From Dryomyza anilis (lineage: Eukaryota > Arthropoda > Insecta > Diptera > Dryomyzidae): a DNA stretch of 64,000 bases. The stretch is from NCBI GenBank assembly GCA_951804985.1, contig OX638131.1:42164044-42228043 (forward strand). The letters run 5' to 3'. The position numbers and the translations under genes are program-made. Each line of letters starts with the position of its first letter. Position 1 is the stretch's first letter. Below, one piece after another: positions 38,062-47,205 of the stretch. The notes beneath the pieces are model-generated. The model did no database searches and had not been told where the DNA came from. It saw only the letters and a list, made by a program, of their open reading frames with translations.

Positions 38062-38885
38062 CTTAGAGGGGTCAAACTTGACGCATTTTATAGATATGAA
38101 TTATGGAGTTATTTTCTGAGAATAGTTTAATTGGTCCCTAGGTTTCCAAGAAATCGGCCGATATATCAACCATTTTTTAAACGCTCATATCTTTTGAACG
38201 GAGCATCCTAGAGGGGTCAAAGTGTTAAGGGTCATTTTTTAGATATGAATTATAGAATTATTATCTGAGAAAATTATTTAATTTGCTACAGTGGTTTCCG
38301 AAAAATTAACTGATTTTTTAACGATTTCTTTAAACGCTAAAATCTTTTGAACGGAGCGTCCTAGAGAGGTCAAAGTGGGCGCATTTCATAGATATGAATA
38401 GGGCAAGTTTTTTTTTGGCTTTTGCCAAAAAATGCCATTTTTGCCATTTTTTCAATTATTTTGTAAATTTGCCAATTTTGATTTACTTTGCCTAAAAATG
38501 CCTTTTTTACACTCTGGCAAACTTTTTAAATATTATTTAGATTTTCTGGTTGTATTAAAAAATTATATGACGTTATTTTCTTGTGTACTTATTTTTGTAT
38601 GTTCTTAATTTTGTGAATGAAATTAACGAAATAAATATTAGACCATGTAAAAGAGAAATCTATGATTGTCATCAAAAATAGTTAATTGAAAAATTTTATA
38701 ATGTTTCTTTTTTGGCATAGTTTGCCTTTTTGACTATTTTTGTGCCATTTTTCACTATTTTTGTGCAATTTTTTGCTTATTTTTGTGCTATTTTTACTGT
38801 TTTTTGTGCCCTGGATCATAAAGTTGGCCTTAGTGGTTTCCGAGAAATCATTCGATTTTCCAAAGATTTCTTTAAATTGATATAT
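38062..38885 (+). repeat. Diverged relatives of the main satellite, about 2.5 monomers
   Basis: GAACGGAGCATCCTAGAGGG (38196) and GAACGGAGCGTCCTAGAGAG (38348) are 152 bp apart, in the same orientation as the array at 1170-23672, and share AACGGAGCGTCCTAGAG exactly with it. Following bases also align: GTCAAAGTGGGCGCATTTCATAG here against GTTGAAAGTAGGCGCTTTTTATAG there. The rest of the monomer is much more diverged (GTGGTTTCCGAGAAATC against GTGGGTTCTGGAATAATAAGG). A third partial monomer resumes at 38814 after an inserted MITE (38399-38813). Confidence 0.8.
38399..38813. mobile_element. hAT-like MITE within the diverged satellite
   Basis: Ends TAGGGCAAG and GTGCCCTG form a short TIR (C/T)AGGGCA. 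Flanks GATATGAA and GATCATAA are compatible with an eroded 8-bp target duplication (5 of 8 match). The interior is built of short repeats such as TTGCCATTTTT and TTTTTGTGC and encodes nothing. The monomer sequence is continuous across the flanks, which supports insertion. Assignment to hAT is inference from TIR type and the 8-bp spacing. Confidence 0.6.
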
Positions 38886-40089
38886 ATTTGTGTTTGAAAT
38901 AAAACATTTATTGGAAATTTCATGAAAATACATTCTAACGTATTCATAAATGTTTACAATTGAGCTTGTCTGGAACAAGATATAAATATCTCAATAGAAG
39001 CCTGCGCGGTAATATATGCCATATTTGAACCCTAATATCTCGACAACACGTCATACTAGTCCTTCCTTTTTAACAAGTTTTAATGAGATCCACTTTTATT
39101 ACAAGATCACACAATTATATTCACATCGGAAGCAACACAAATTTTCACAAATATATTGAAAAAATCTTCAAATTGAAATTATGCACTTATACCGATTACT
39201 TTAAGAAATACAACAGAATTTACTACGTACAAATTGCGTTGTTTGAGTAATTGTATTACTGGAGACTTCTTTGTTCATATGCGGAGTAAAAAATGAAGAA
39301 AAAAGTAGTAGTAAAGTAAGAAGTGCAAAAATTTTGTGAACACAAGTTGAGAAAAGTACTTAAGAAGCAAGAAAAAATATCATAAAACCACTCAAAATAC
39401 GGGAATTCAGAATATATCATAATTAAAAAGTTTGTATTGTTGTATTGACCGCATGAGATGTCGTGGTACATATTTATTAAGAGGACACATATAATATAAT
39501 TTAATGTTAAATTATTGAAATATTGTAAGACACAGTATTTATTTTTAATAAATTTAAAATCAAAATGTAGTTATTAATTGTAGCTGATAAATAAGTTTCG
39601 TACAATGCATCATCAAGTTACACTGAAAAGAAATTGTTATTAAATTATAATTAAAAAATGGAAATAAATTAATTAATACCAGTTTCGTGATTTGTTTTTG
39701 TCGATGAAAATAATGAAATTTTTGAACAAAATGCCATTTTTTTATTTTTAAATTTTCAATTTTTTTTTACTGTTACATACATAACAGACCCACTAAGAAT
39801 AATCTGTAACCATTTTTCTTATAACATTAACAGATTAAGAGATATGAGCCTTCAAAGTTAGGAAAAAAATTGCATTCCATACAAAAATATATGGAAATAC
39901 ATATTGGAACATAACTAAAATATCCTTGCATATCCTCTCAAATCCTTAAAACTGTATTATAAAAAAAGACTATTCAAAATACACATTCTGAAAAAAAAGT
40001 AGCTTCCGGTTTGCTCCGGTTTACAAGAAAATTGTTGTGAAATACTACCATTTTCGTTAGAAATTTACTTATTTGATTTAAAGCATTTA
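38886..40089. other. AT-rich DNA, nothing recognised
   Basis: No shared repeat found; small frames (for example 39256-39471) show no domain. Confidence 0.45.
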
Positions 40090-40915
40090 GTGTAATCAAT
40101 TTAATGTATATCAATTAAACCTACAGATATCCTTCACACGCGCTAACTTTTTTCTAATCACAATTAATGTGGTGAAAAATAAAAAAAAATCATAGCGATA
40201 TCTTTCCCGGGTTAGGAGAAATTACGTGTCAAAAATTACCTTTTTTATTCTAATTTCATTCATTTGTGCCTTTTTTGTAAATTTATACCAAGGACTGCAA
40301 GCGATATCGTTCATTCTCACTTACTTTTTTCTAATCACAATCAATGTGGTAAAAAATGAAAAATATATCATCCCGATATCGTTCCCCGATTAGGAGAAAT
40401 TCACTTAGCAAAAATTATCATTTTTCATACATTTGTTCCTTTTTGTAAATTTATTCCAAGGAGTGCAAGCGATATCCTTCGTTCGCACTAAATTTTTTCT
40501 AATTATAATCGATTGGAAAAAAATCAAAAAAATATGATCCCGATATCTTTCCCGGATTAAAAGAAATTACATGGCAAAAAAAAACAGTTTATTCTAATTT
40601 TTTTGTAAATTTATTTCAAGGACTGCAAACGATATCCTTCTTCGCACTAACTTTTTTTTAATCACAATCAATGTGGTAAAAAATATTACTCTGATATCGT
40701 TCCCGGTTTAGGATAAATTACATGGCAAAAATTACAATTTTATTTCCTAATTTCATACATATATACCTTTTTTGTAAATTTATTTTAAGAACTGCAAACG
40801 ATACCCTTCATTATCACAAACTTATTTTAGATCACTATCAATGTGGTCAAAAATAAAAATAAATAATACCGATATCGGCTCCTGATTTTCAAAAATCAGA
40901 TGTCAAAAATTTCCC
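40090..40915. repeat. Tandem repeat family T2, unit about 160-178 bp, first locus
   Basis: Five diverged copies with landmarks GACTGCAAGCGATATCCTTC (about 40123, 40301, 40469, 40629, 40799), CTAATCACAATCAATGTGGT, CCGATATCG and TTTGTAAATTTATTCCAAGG. The same family returns at 55400-56005. The unit length is near that of the main satellite, but I see no sequence similarity between them. Confidence 0.85.
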
Positions 40916-41689
40916 AAATACTCGAAGTTAAATTATTTTTACATAACTTTTGTGAATCAAAAGAAGACATTTTGTAGAGCATAACTATACTCTGATATTT
41001 TTTTATTAATTAAAAAAAAACACTGAAATCTACCGATATTTTTTGAAGTTATATAATTTTGTTCAAAAAAAGTGCTTTTTTGTTCATCGTGCGGCGTATT
41101 TATTAGTCGGACTAAAATTTTCTGGAATTTTTTTCGTAGAATGTGTTTCTGCGGTACTAGATACTTGGAGTTTTCATCTTTAATTTGTTTAAATTGCATA
41201 ACTTTTGATACTAAATACGGCATTTTTTTAAATGTGCGTTTCACGTTTTCGAGTTGTAGAATGTGACTGATAAGTATTGAGAATTTGTCAGCTATTTATA
41301 TAGTTACACGTAGCTATATCGACAGATACCTGTTGTAAAATATAATATTTATTACCTGAGTTTGGGAAGGGATTAGATTGATGTTGGGTTTTACAGTTGC
41401 GAGGTCAAGAATTTTTGATTTTTTTTGTTAATATAGAGTGTCATATAATAAAACTATAATTTTAAATATTATATATATATACCTGATGTTAAGTGAAGAT
41501 TAATTCCAAATTCTATAGATGTATATGGTATTCTTCAAGAAATTAAATCTTATTTATTTCTTAGTATAATTTTGTGCGTTTATTTATATTGTAATAATAA
41601 ATATACTGATTATTTCAACTGCTTTTTTAAATGTTGGTTCGATTTAAAAGTTAATAAAAGTAATATTAAAAAAATTATCAAATCCATCG
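40916..41689. other. Flank of T2 repeat and AT-rich DNA
   Basis: The part to about 41100 (ending ATATAATTTTGTTC, AAAAGTGCTTTTTTGTTCA) is shared with the flank of the second T2 locus (55900-56005 plus 57623-57710), so T2 units belong to a longer dispersed repeat. The remainder shows nothing recognised; overlapping frames at 40957-41266 have no domain. Confidence 0.55.
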
Positions 41690-42320
41690 ATTAAAAATTG
41701 GCGGACCACGCCTATTTTTAAAACGTATAGGCAGATTTTTAATGCTAATATGGACATTTCCTGGGGTTCTGGACCGGACATTCGCACGCTTTAAACTTTA
41801 ATATCTCAAAGGAAAACTAATGAATTTACTTGATTTTTTTCAGAAGTAGTATTTAAAATTAAAATAGCACTAAACATTTGCAAGAAGTTAGAGAATTCCA
41901 TACTGTAGATCAAAAGATATAAATTAAATAGTGGTCGTTTCGGACGGGACAAAAACGGAAGTGTATGTAGAGGTTCATATGGAAAGGATGGAAGTCGGCA
42001 AATTTTGCGTACAAATTATTTTTTAGAAATATTTTAGAAAATTGTTGAAATCATGTGCTTTCTTTGTATATTTATACTTTATTCCTAAAATATATATTTT
42101 TTTCATAATAAATCACAGAATAATTCCGGACGGGCAAAAAATTTCATATAGAAATTATCAGTACGATTTTTATTGTAAAAATACTTTTTTCTTACAATAT
42201 ATTTTTTGAATTATCTCAGAACATAGTTAAGACAATTTTTGTCTTTATGAACTTTGTTCCTAGAGTTTACAGTTACTTTGTAATAAATCGCAGAATAATA
42301 CCGGACGTTATATAGTTTAG
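41690..42320. repeat. Tandem repeat family T3, unit about 170-185 bp, first locus
   Basis: Diverged units are marked by CCGGACGGGACA-like boxes at 41774, 41940, 42126 and 42301, preceded by AATAAATCACAGAATAATT or AATAAATCGCAGAATAATA in the last two. A further fragment with boxes at 46290 and 46456 lies at 46190-46500. Confidence 0.75.
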
Positions 42321-42324
42321 CGAT

Positions 42325-42604
42325 ACAGTCCTGTATAGTACTTCGGCCGAGCTCTCTCACCATTTTGAGCTGTGCGTGTTATATTTGTACTCAAAGTGGT
42401 GGGACCTACAGTTTATTGCCGAATCCGAACGGCGGGTGAGAGCTTTTCATAGGCAATGTTTTACTCTCGTAGGTTTGCCATTTACTGACGAGAGGTAGCG
42501 CGGTATAGAAAAATGTTTCTATGAAAAGATGTTGTTAGCCTCAGTCCAGGCTTGAACCGGGGACCTTTCGTCCAACGCACTAACCACTGAGCTACCGCGG
42601 CTAC
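42325..42604 (-). mobile_element. tRNA-derived SINE, copy S2
   Basis: The minus-strand head is GTAGCCGCGGTAGCTCAGTGG (A-box region) with GGTTCAAGCCTGGACT for the B box, then the body with ACTGTAGGTCCCACCACTTTGAGTACAAATATAACACG and the CTCGGCCGAAGTAC end. Eight bases (around GGCTCGCA in copy S4) are missing in the anticodon region. No target duplication is visible. It lies next to the foldback MITE Z1, whose flank CCTCAAGTATGCTGTGCC follows at 42618. Confidence 0.85.
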
Positions 42605-43080
42605 TTCGCGACTATCCTCAAGTATGCTGTGCCAAAATCGCGTGTCATTTTGTTGGATATTTCTAGCCACAAAAGACAAAACCATAAGGACGAATTTGAA
42701 AAATTGAAAATCTTGTCATGCCAAATGGGAAAATCGTTCCGCTTTTTCGCCATAACTTTTTATGGGTATAAGATAAAATAGTGGTGTAAAGGTATTTATT
42801 GTTTTTTTTTAAAGCACCTATCGATTGTCATCATTATTTAAAAATGTTTTGCCCAAATTTTTTTTCCTGCAAATAACAAATCGCAAATTAATATTTGCCA
42901 AAATATTTTTATGTAAGGATGCCAATAGATAGGTGCTTTAAAATCAAACAATTAATCCCCTAACATTACTATTTTATCTTGCGCTAATAAAAAGTTATAG
43001 CATAAAAAACAAAAATATTTGCGTTTTTATCAGGATATAGCCTCACAAAATCCGTATATATAATTCAGTAGGTTGTCCAA
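42605..43080 (+). mobile_element. Foldback MITE, family Z, copy 1
   Basis: GCCATAACTTTTTATGGGTATAAGATAAAATAGTGG..TTTAAAGCACCTATCGATTGTCATC (42750-42833) is answered in inverted order by GATGCCAATAGATAGGTGCTTTAAAA..CTATTTTATCTTGCGC..AAAGTTATAGC (42928-43002): arms of about 100 bp around an AT-rich loop. Upstream it has the shared leader TATTTCTAGCCACAAAAGACAAAACC and ATGCCAAATGGG. It matches copy 2 (62330-63225, split by SINE S4) and the fragment at 58085-58310. Confidence 0.8.
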
Positions 43081-43098
43081 ATCTAAATATATTTTAAA

Positions 43099-45073
43099 CT
43101 AGCTGGACCCGTGCACGAATCGTGCCAAGATTTTCTGAATTCAAAGATATGGAGCGATTTTATTAATATAAAAAACATTTTATTATTTATATGAGGGGCG
43201 CGTGCTTAGCTGTTGAACTTTTTTTATTGGTTTTATAAATGTGGTAACCAAATAATTCTCCGCCAAAACAACTTTTCTCAAAGACAATTCTTTCTCAGAC
43301 TGCGCTTCTCCGTAGAATTATTCCCAGTAGAAATCTTCCCCGTAAAATCCACATAGAACGCTTTCCCGTAGAATTCTCCACGTAGAATTCATCCCGGTAG
43401 AATTGTTCCCGGTAGAATTCTTTCCCGTAGAATTCATCCCCGTAGAGTTTTCCCAGTAGAAGTTTTAGTGTGGTGGGTTTTAATGTAGTAAGTTTCGGTG
43501 TGGTAAGTTTCGGTGTGGTGAGTTTAGATGTGGTGAATTTTGGAGTGGTGAGTTTAATTGTGTTTAGTTTTGGTGTGGTGAGTTTTAGTGTGGTGAGTTT
43601 TAGTGTGGTGAGTTTTAGTGTGATTAGTTTAAGTGTGGCGATTTTTAGTGTGGTGAGTTTTAGTGTGGTGAATTATAGTGTGGTGGGTTTTAGTGTGCTG
43701 AATTTTAATGTGGCGTGTTTTAGTGTGGCGTGTTTTAGTGTGGTGAGTTTTAGTGTGGTGAGTTTTTGTGTGGTGAGTTTTAGTGTGGTGAGTTTTAGTG
43801 TGGTGAGTTTTGGTGTGGTGAGTGTAAGTGTGGTGAGTTTTAGTGTGGTGAGTTTTAGTGTGGTGAATTATAGTGTGGTGGGTTTTAGTGTGGTGAATTT
43901 AAGGGTGAATTTTAGTTTGGTTAGTTTTAGTGTGGTGAGTTTGTTTTTCTTTTTCTTTCCTTTTTTAGTTTTTCTTTTAGTCTGGATAGTGATTTTATGT
44001 GATTGGTTTTGTTTTTGTATTTTTGGTTTTGTTTTGTTTTGTGTTGTGCTTTTGCTTTTTTGTTTTTAATTTTTTTTTTGTATTTGAGTTTTTTGTTTCA
44101 TGTTCGTTGCTGGTGAATTGCCGAGTTATATCGTATTGAAAGTTTAGGTTGTATGGGAGGTGCCACGCCTCTTTCAAGAAAATCGGATCAGCCGTTTAGA
44201 GGGAGAAGCGGAACAAACGTGATTTTTTTGTATTTGAGTTTTTTGTTTCATGTTCGTAGCTGGTGAAAGTGTCGAGTTATATCGTATTGAAAGTTTAGGT
44301 TGTATGGGAGGTGCCACGCCTCTTTGTCCAATCCCGCCCATATATAGCCTATCATTCCTTCCAGACCATACCGCATCTGTGGTAAAAATTTCAAGAAAAT
44401 CAGATCAGCCGTTTAGACGGAGAAGCGGAACAAACGTGATTGCTTTTGTTTTTGTATTTTTGCTTTTGTTTTGTTTTGTGCTTTTGCTTTTTTGTTTTTA
44501 AATTTTTTTTTGTATTTGAGTTTTTTGTTTCAAGTTCGTAGCTGGTGAAAGTGCCGAGTTATATCGTATTGAAAGTTTAGGTTGTATGGGAGGTGCCACG
44601 CCTCTTTGTCCAATCCCGCCCATATATAGCCTATCATTCATTCCAGACCATACCGCATCTGTGGTAAACATTTCAAGAAAATCGGATCTGCCGTGTAGAC
44701 GGAGAAGCGGAACAAACGTGATTGCTTTTGTTTTTGTATTTTTGCTTTTGTTTTGTGCTTTTGCTTTTTTGTTTTTAAATTTTTTTTTTGTATTTGAGTT
44801 TTTTTGTTTCATGTTCGTAGCTGGTGGTAGTGCCGAGTTATATCGTATTGAAAGTTTAGGTTGTATGGGAGGTGCCACGCCTCTTTGTCCAATCCCGCCC
44901 ATATATAGCCTATCATTCCTTCCAGACCATACCGCATCTGTGGTAAAAATTTCAAGAAAATCGGATCTGCCGTTTAGACGTAGAAGCGGAACAAACGTAC
45001 AAACGTATAAACGTACAAACGTACAAACGTACAAACGTACAAACGAACAAACAGATTTATTATATTAATAGGA
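43099..45073 (-). mobile_element. Complete non-autonomous Helitron (copy B), internally amplified
   Basis: Minus-strand element: 5' TC at 45073 after A, with TCCTATTAATATAATAAA as in copy A; 3' CTAG at 43102-43099 before T, with hairpin GCACGATTCGTGC next to it. From its 3' side: GAATTC-type minisatellite (43315-43465), about 31 copies of the 15-bp unit TTTTAGTGTGGTGAG (43465-43935), T-rich tract, then the conserved block (AGTTTAGGTTGTATGGGAGG to GAAGCGGAACAAACG) tandemly repeated: full copies begin at about 44228, 44506 and 44788, and a shortened one at about 44077. An ACAAACGT microsatellite (44990-45050) closes the 5' side. No transposase. Frames of 60-199 codons here are repeat artefacts. 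Confidence 0.9.
43465..43935. repeat. 15-bp minisatellite inside Helitron B
   Basis: About 31 copies of TTTTAGTGTGGTGAG with point variants. Because 15 is a multiple of three, one frame stays open and gives a Phe-Ser-Val-Val periodic peptide of no apparent meaning. Confidence 0.92.
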
Positions 45074-45796
45074 TACGTTATAATAATTGACTAATAAACC
45101 AAAATAAAATTTTTGAAATTGAAAAAAATATACATTTTGCTAATTTTTAAAGCACTTCAAACTTTAAAATTTGTTTTCCCAACATTTTAAAAAATGCACA
45201 TTCGCCCCTTTGGCATGACAGTGACGATGTACCATTAAAATTTCTAGATGGGGCATTCCACAGAAAACGTTACCTAGGTGTGATATATTAAAGTTAAACC
45301 TATTGATTCCGTTTAATAATTTTTAGGATAAGAAATACTTTTAATTTCATATTCTGTGATCAGAATTTACCAAAATTCATAGCAAATGTGTTTTTTTCTC
45401 AATTAAAGTCAAATATTTTTTTCAAATTTATTATAGTAGAAAATTGAGGCAATATATGAAACACTGTAGTTTCGTCGTTTTAAATCAGAAATAAAATTGA
45501 ATTTGAAAGGCAATTTACTTGCGAAAGTATGCCATACATTGTTTTGGTGATAAGTGGTTCAAAGTACTGACCATTCACCAAACAATTTTACTTTTTATTT
45601 AGTTATTTAAAAGAATGATAATATAATACATTTTTTTTTCAAAACGAAATGTTTAGTTTTCCACATAAATTATATGTCAACGCCGTGCCTCAAAATAACG
45701 GTTTACCATTTCTACCACAAAAATGTGCACTTTTTCATCAAAAAATTGCAATTCATAATTTGAATTTTTATGTATATTTGTATAGAATTCGTACAG
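45074..45796. other. AT-rich DNA with a small shared fragment
   Basis: CACATTCGCCCCTTTGGCATGACAGTGACGATGT at about 45198-45231 recurs at about 58954-58987 and, inverted, at about 62398-62431, so it is a piece of a dispersed repeat. Nothing else recognised. Confidence 0.55.
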
Positions 45797-46183
45797 GTAA
45801 CGCCCGTCACAAAATGTGTAACGCCCGTCACAAGTTTTGATACTTTATAAGTCAGTGATCAAAGTAACCATTGCAGAATTTTGTTATAGAGGAGAGAACT
45901 CCCATTATTAGTGAAGTATTTGAGATATACTTAATCTCCATAGTCCGATTAGTTTAGGTAAAATTTAATACTATGTGGAGTAAACTCTGTATTTTGAAAA
46001 AGTACGTGTAACGCCCGTCACACAGCATTTAAATTTGTAGAAAGATATAGGACCCATTGCAATTTTTTTTATACATGCATAAAGGATCATAAAATCTATC
46101 ATCTGCATCTTAAAAATATATCTATCCTTTTTTATTTATCAAATGAGAAGGTTTTTAATCGTACGAATGTAATGCCCGTCACA
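45797..46183. repeat. Recurring 15-mer GTAACGCCCGTCACA
   Basis: The motif occurs at about 45797, 45818 and 46009, and with one change (GTAATGCCCGTCACA) at 46169, all in the same orientation in otherwise AT-rich, weakly similar DNA. Spacing is irregular (21, 191, 160 bp), consistent with decayed tandem units of about 160-190 bp in which this box is kept. Confidence 0.75.
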
Positions 46184-46189
46184 ATAAAA

Positions 46190-46500
46190 TGCCCTGGATG
46201 TTTTTATATATTTTTTTTTTTTTTTTATGTATTTGAAAAAAAAAATTGATATTTTTTTTATACTATAGTTTTACACTTTTGTTAAAGTTCCGGACGGGAC
46301 AGATTTCAATAAGCTGTAAAAAATTTCCTAGAAAATCTAAGAAATCGAAGTTTACATTTTTGAAATGTCGAGGAAATTCAGTTTTAGGAACAGAGGATAC
46401 ATCAGTTTTAAAAAATTTGTTAGTTTAATATGATAATAAATGTATCTGTTTGGTTCCAGATGGGACAATAGAGGACCCTTGTACAAAAATCAAAACTTTT
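46190..46500. repeat. Tandem repeat family T3, second fragment
   Basis: TTCCGGACGGGACAG at 46288 and TTCCAGATGGGACAA at 46454 repeat the box of 41690-42320 with a spacing of 166 bp. The 60-codon frame over it is not a gene. Confidence 0.6.
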
Positions 46501-46749
46501 CCGCTATTTTAGTTTCAATGATTATTTTTAAGCTTTAGAAATATTAATTAAGGTTGTCTGAAAAATGGAAAATAAAATTTTGAATCTGTATGTCTTTAAA
46601 GTTTGGTAATTTGGTTACTCAAATTACATTAATAATTGGCATATTTGCAAATTGTGTAGTAACATAACATTATGAGTATTTTTTTAGATTCACATATGTA
46701 ACATTTTAAATCAACCATTATTTGAAAGATTGGAGCATTTTAAATTCCC
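46501..46749. other. AT-rich DNA, nothing recognised
   Basis: No frame or shared repeat found. Confidence 0.45.
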
Positions 46750-47205
46750 ATATGTCATAGATTAGTTTTCAATAAATTCCGACTAAAATTTCTACTATAA
46801 CTACTATAAAAAAACGGGAATTGATGTAAACAAAATTGGACGTCTATTTTTGAAACACACATTTTTAGTTGAATTCTACTAATAGTTTTAAATTTTATAA
46901 TAATTTCGTGAATAGTTTTCGAGTTATTGATTCGTACCATGTATAAGCGACTCTTATGGGAGGTGGCCGTGTCCGCTCATCAATTTGGCTCATTTCCATA
47001 CAAAAATCAAAATTTTGGGTAAAACATATTGAAAAAATTTCATCCTATTCTGACCAGTATTTCTGAAATAACCATGGATTCGGACGAACATGTCTAAAAG
47101 AACTCGAGGTAGTTAAAGTAAATCAAGAATATGAATATTTTTCCATACCGGACATGCCTCCTAAGGGGCATATACCCTGTGCCTCATAGGTGTAAGGTTT
47201 ATTAT
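46750..47205 (-). mobile_element. DINE-1-like element, family X, copy 1 (degraded)
   Basis: On the minus strand it reads the shared leader CCTATGAGGCAC, GGCATGTCCGGTATGG, TATTCTTGATT and the block GAGCGGACACGGCCACCTCCC, matching copies at 58322-58940 and 60993-61720. The GTCY microsatellite has been lost (only TTCGGACGAACATGTCTAAA remains near 47075-47100). Confidence 0.7.

Noticed and set aside
43470..44069. 199-codon plus frame with a Phe-Ser-Val-Val periodic peptide
   Set aside because: It is a 15-bp minisatellite (a multiple of three) within a Helitron, read in one frame; the same peptide type appears from the same unit at 36978-37163 and 52110-52418.
44250..45068. Similar frames on both strands with the phrase PPIYSLSF
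   Set aside because: They are the tandemly amplified Helitron block read on each strand; no known domain, and the single-copy Helitrons do not keep the frame.
45797..46183. Fragment of small-subunit rRNA because of GCCCGTCAC
   Set aside because: Only the nine-base word matches; surrounding DNA is AT-rich and unlike rRNA.
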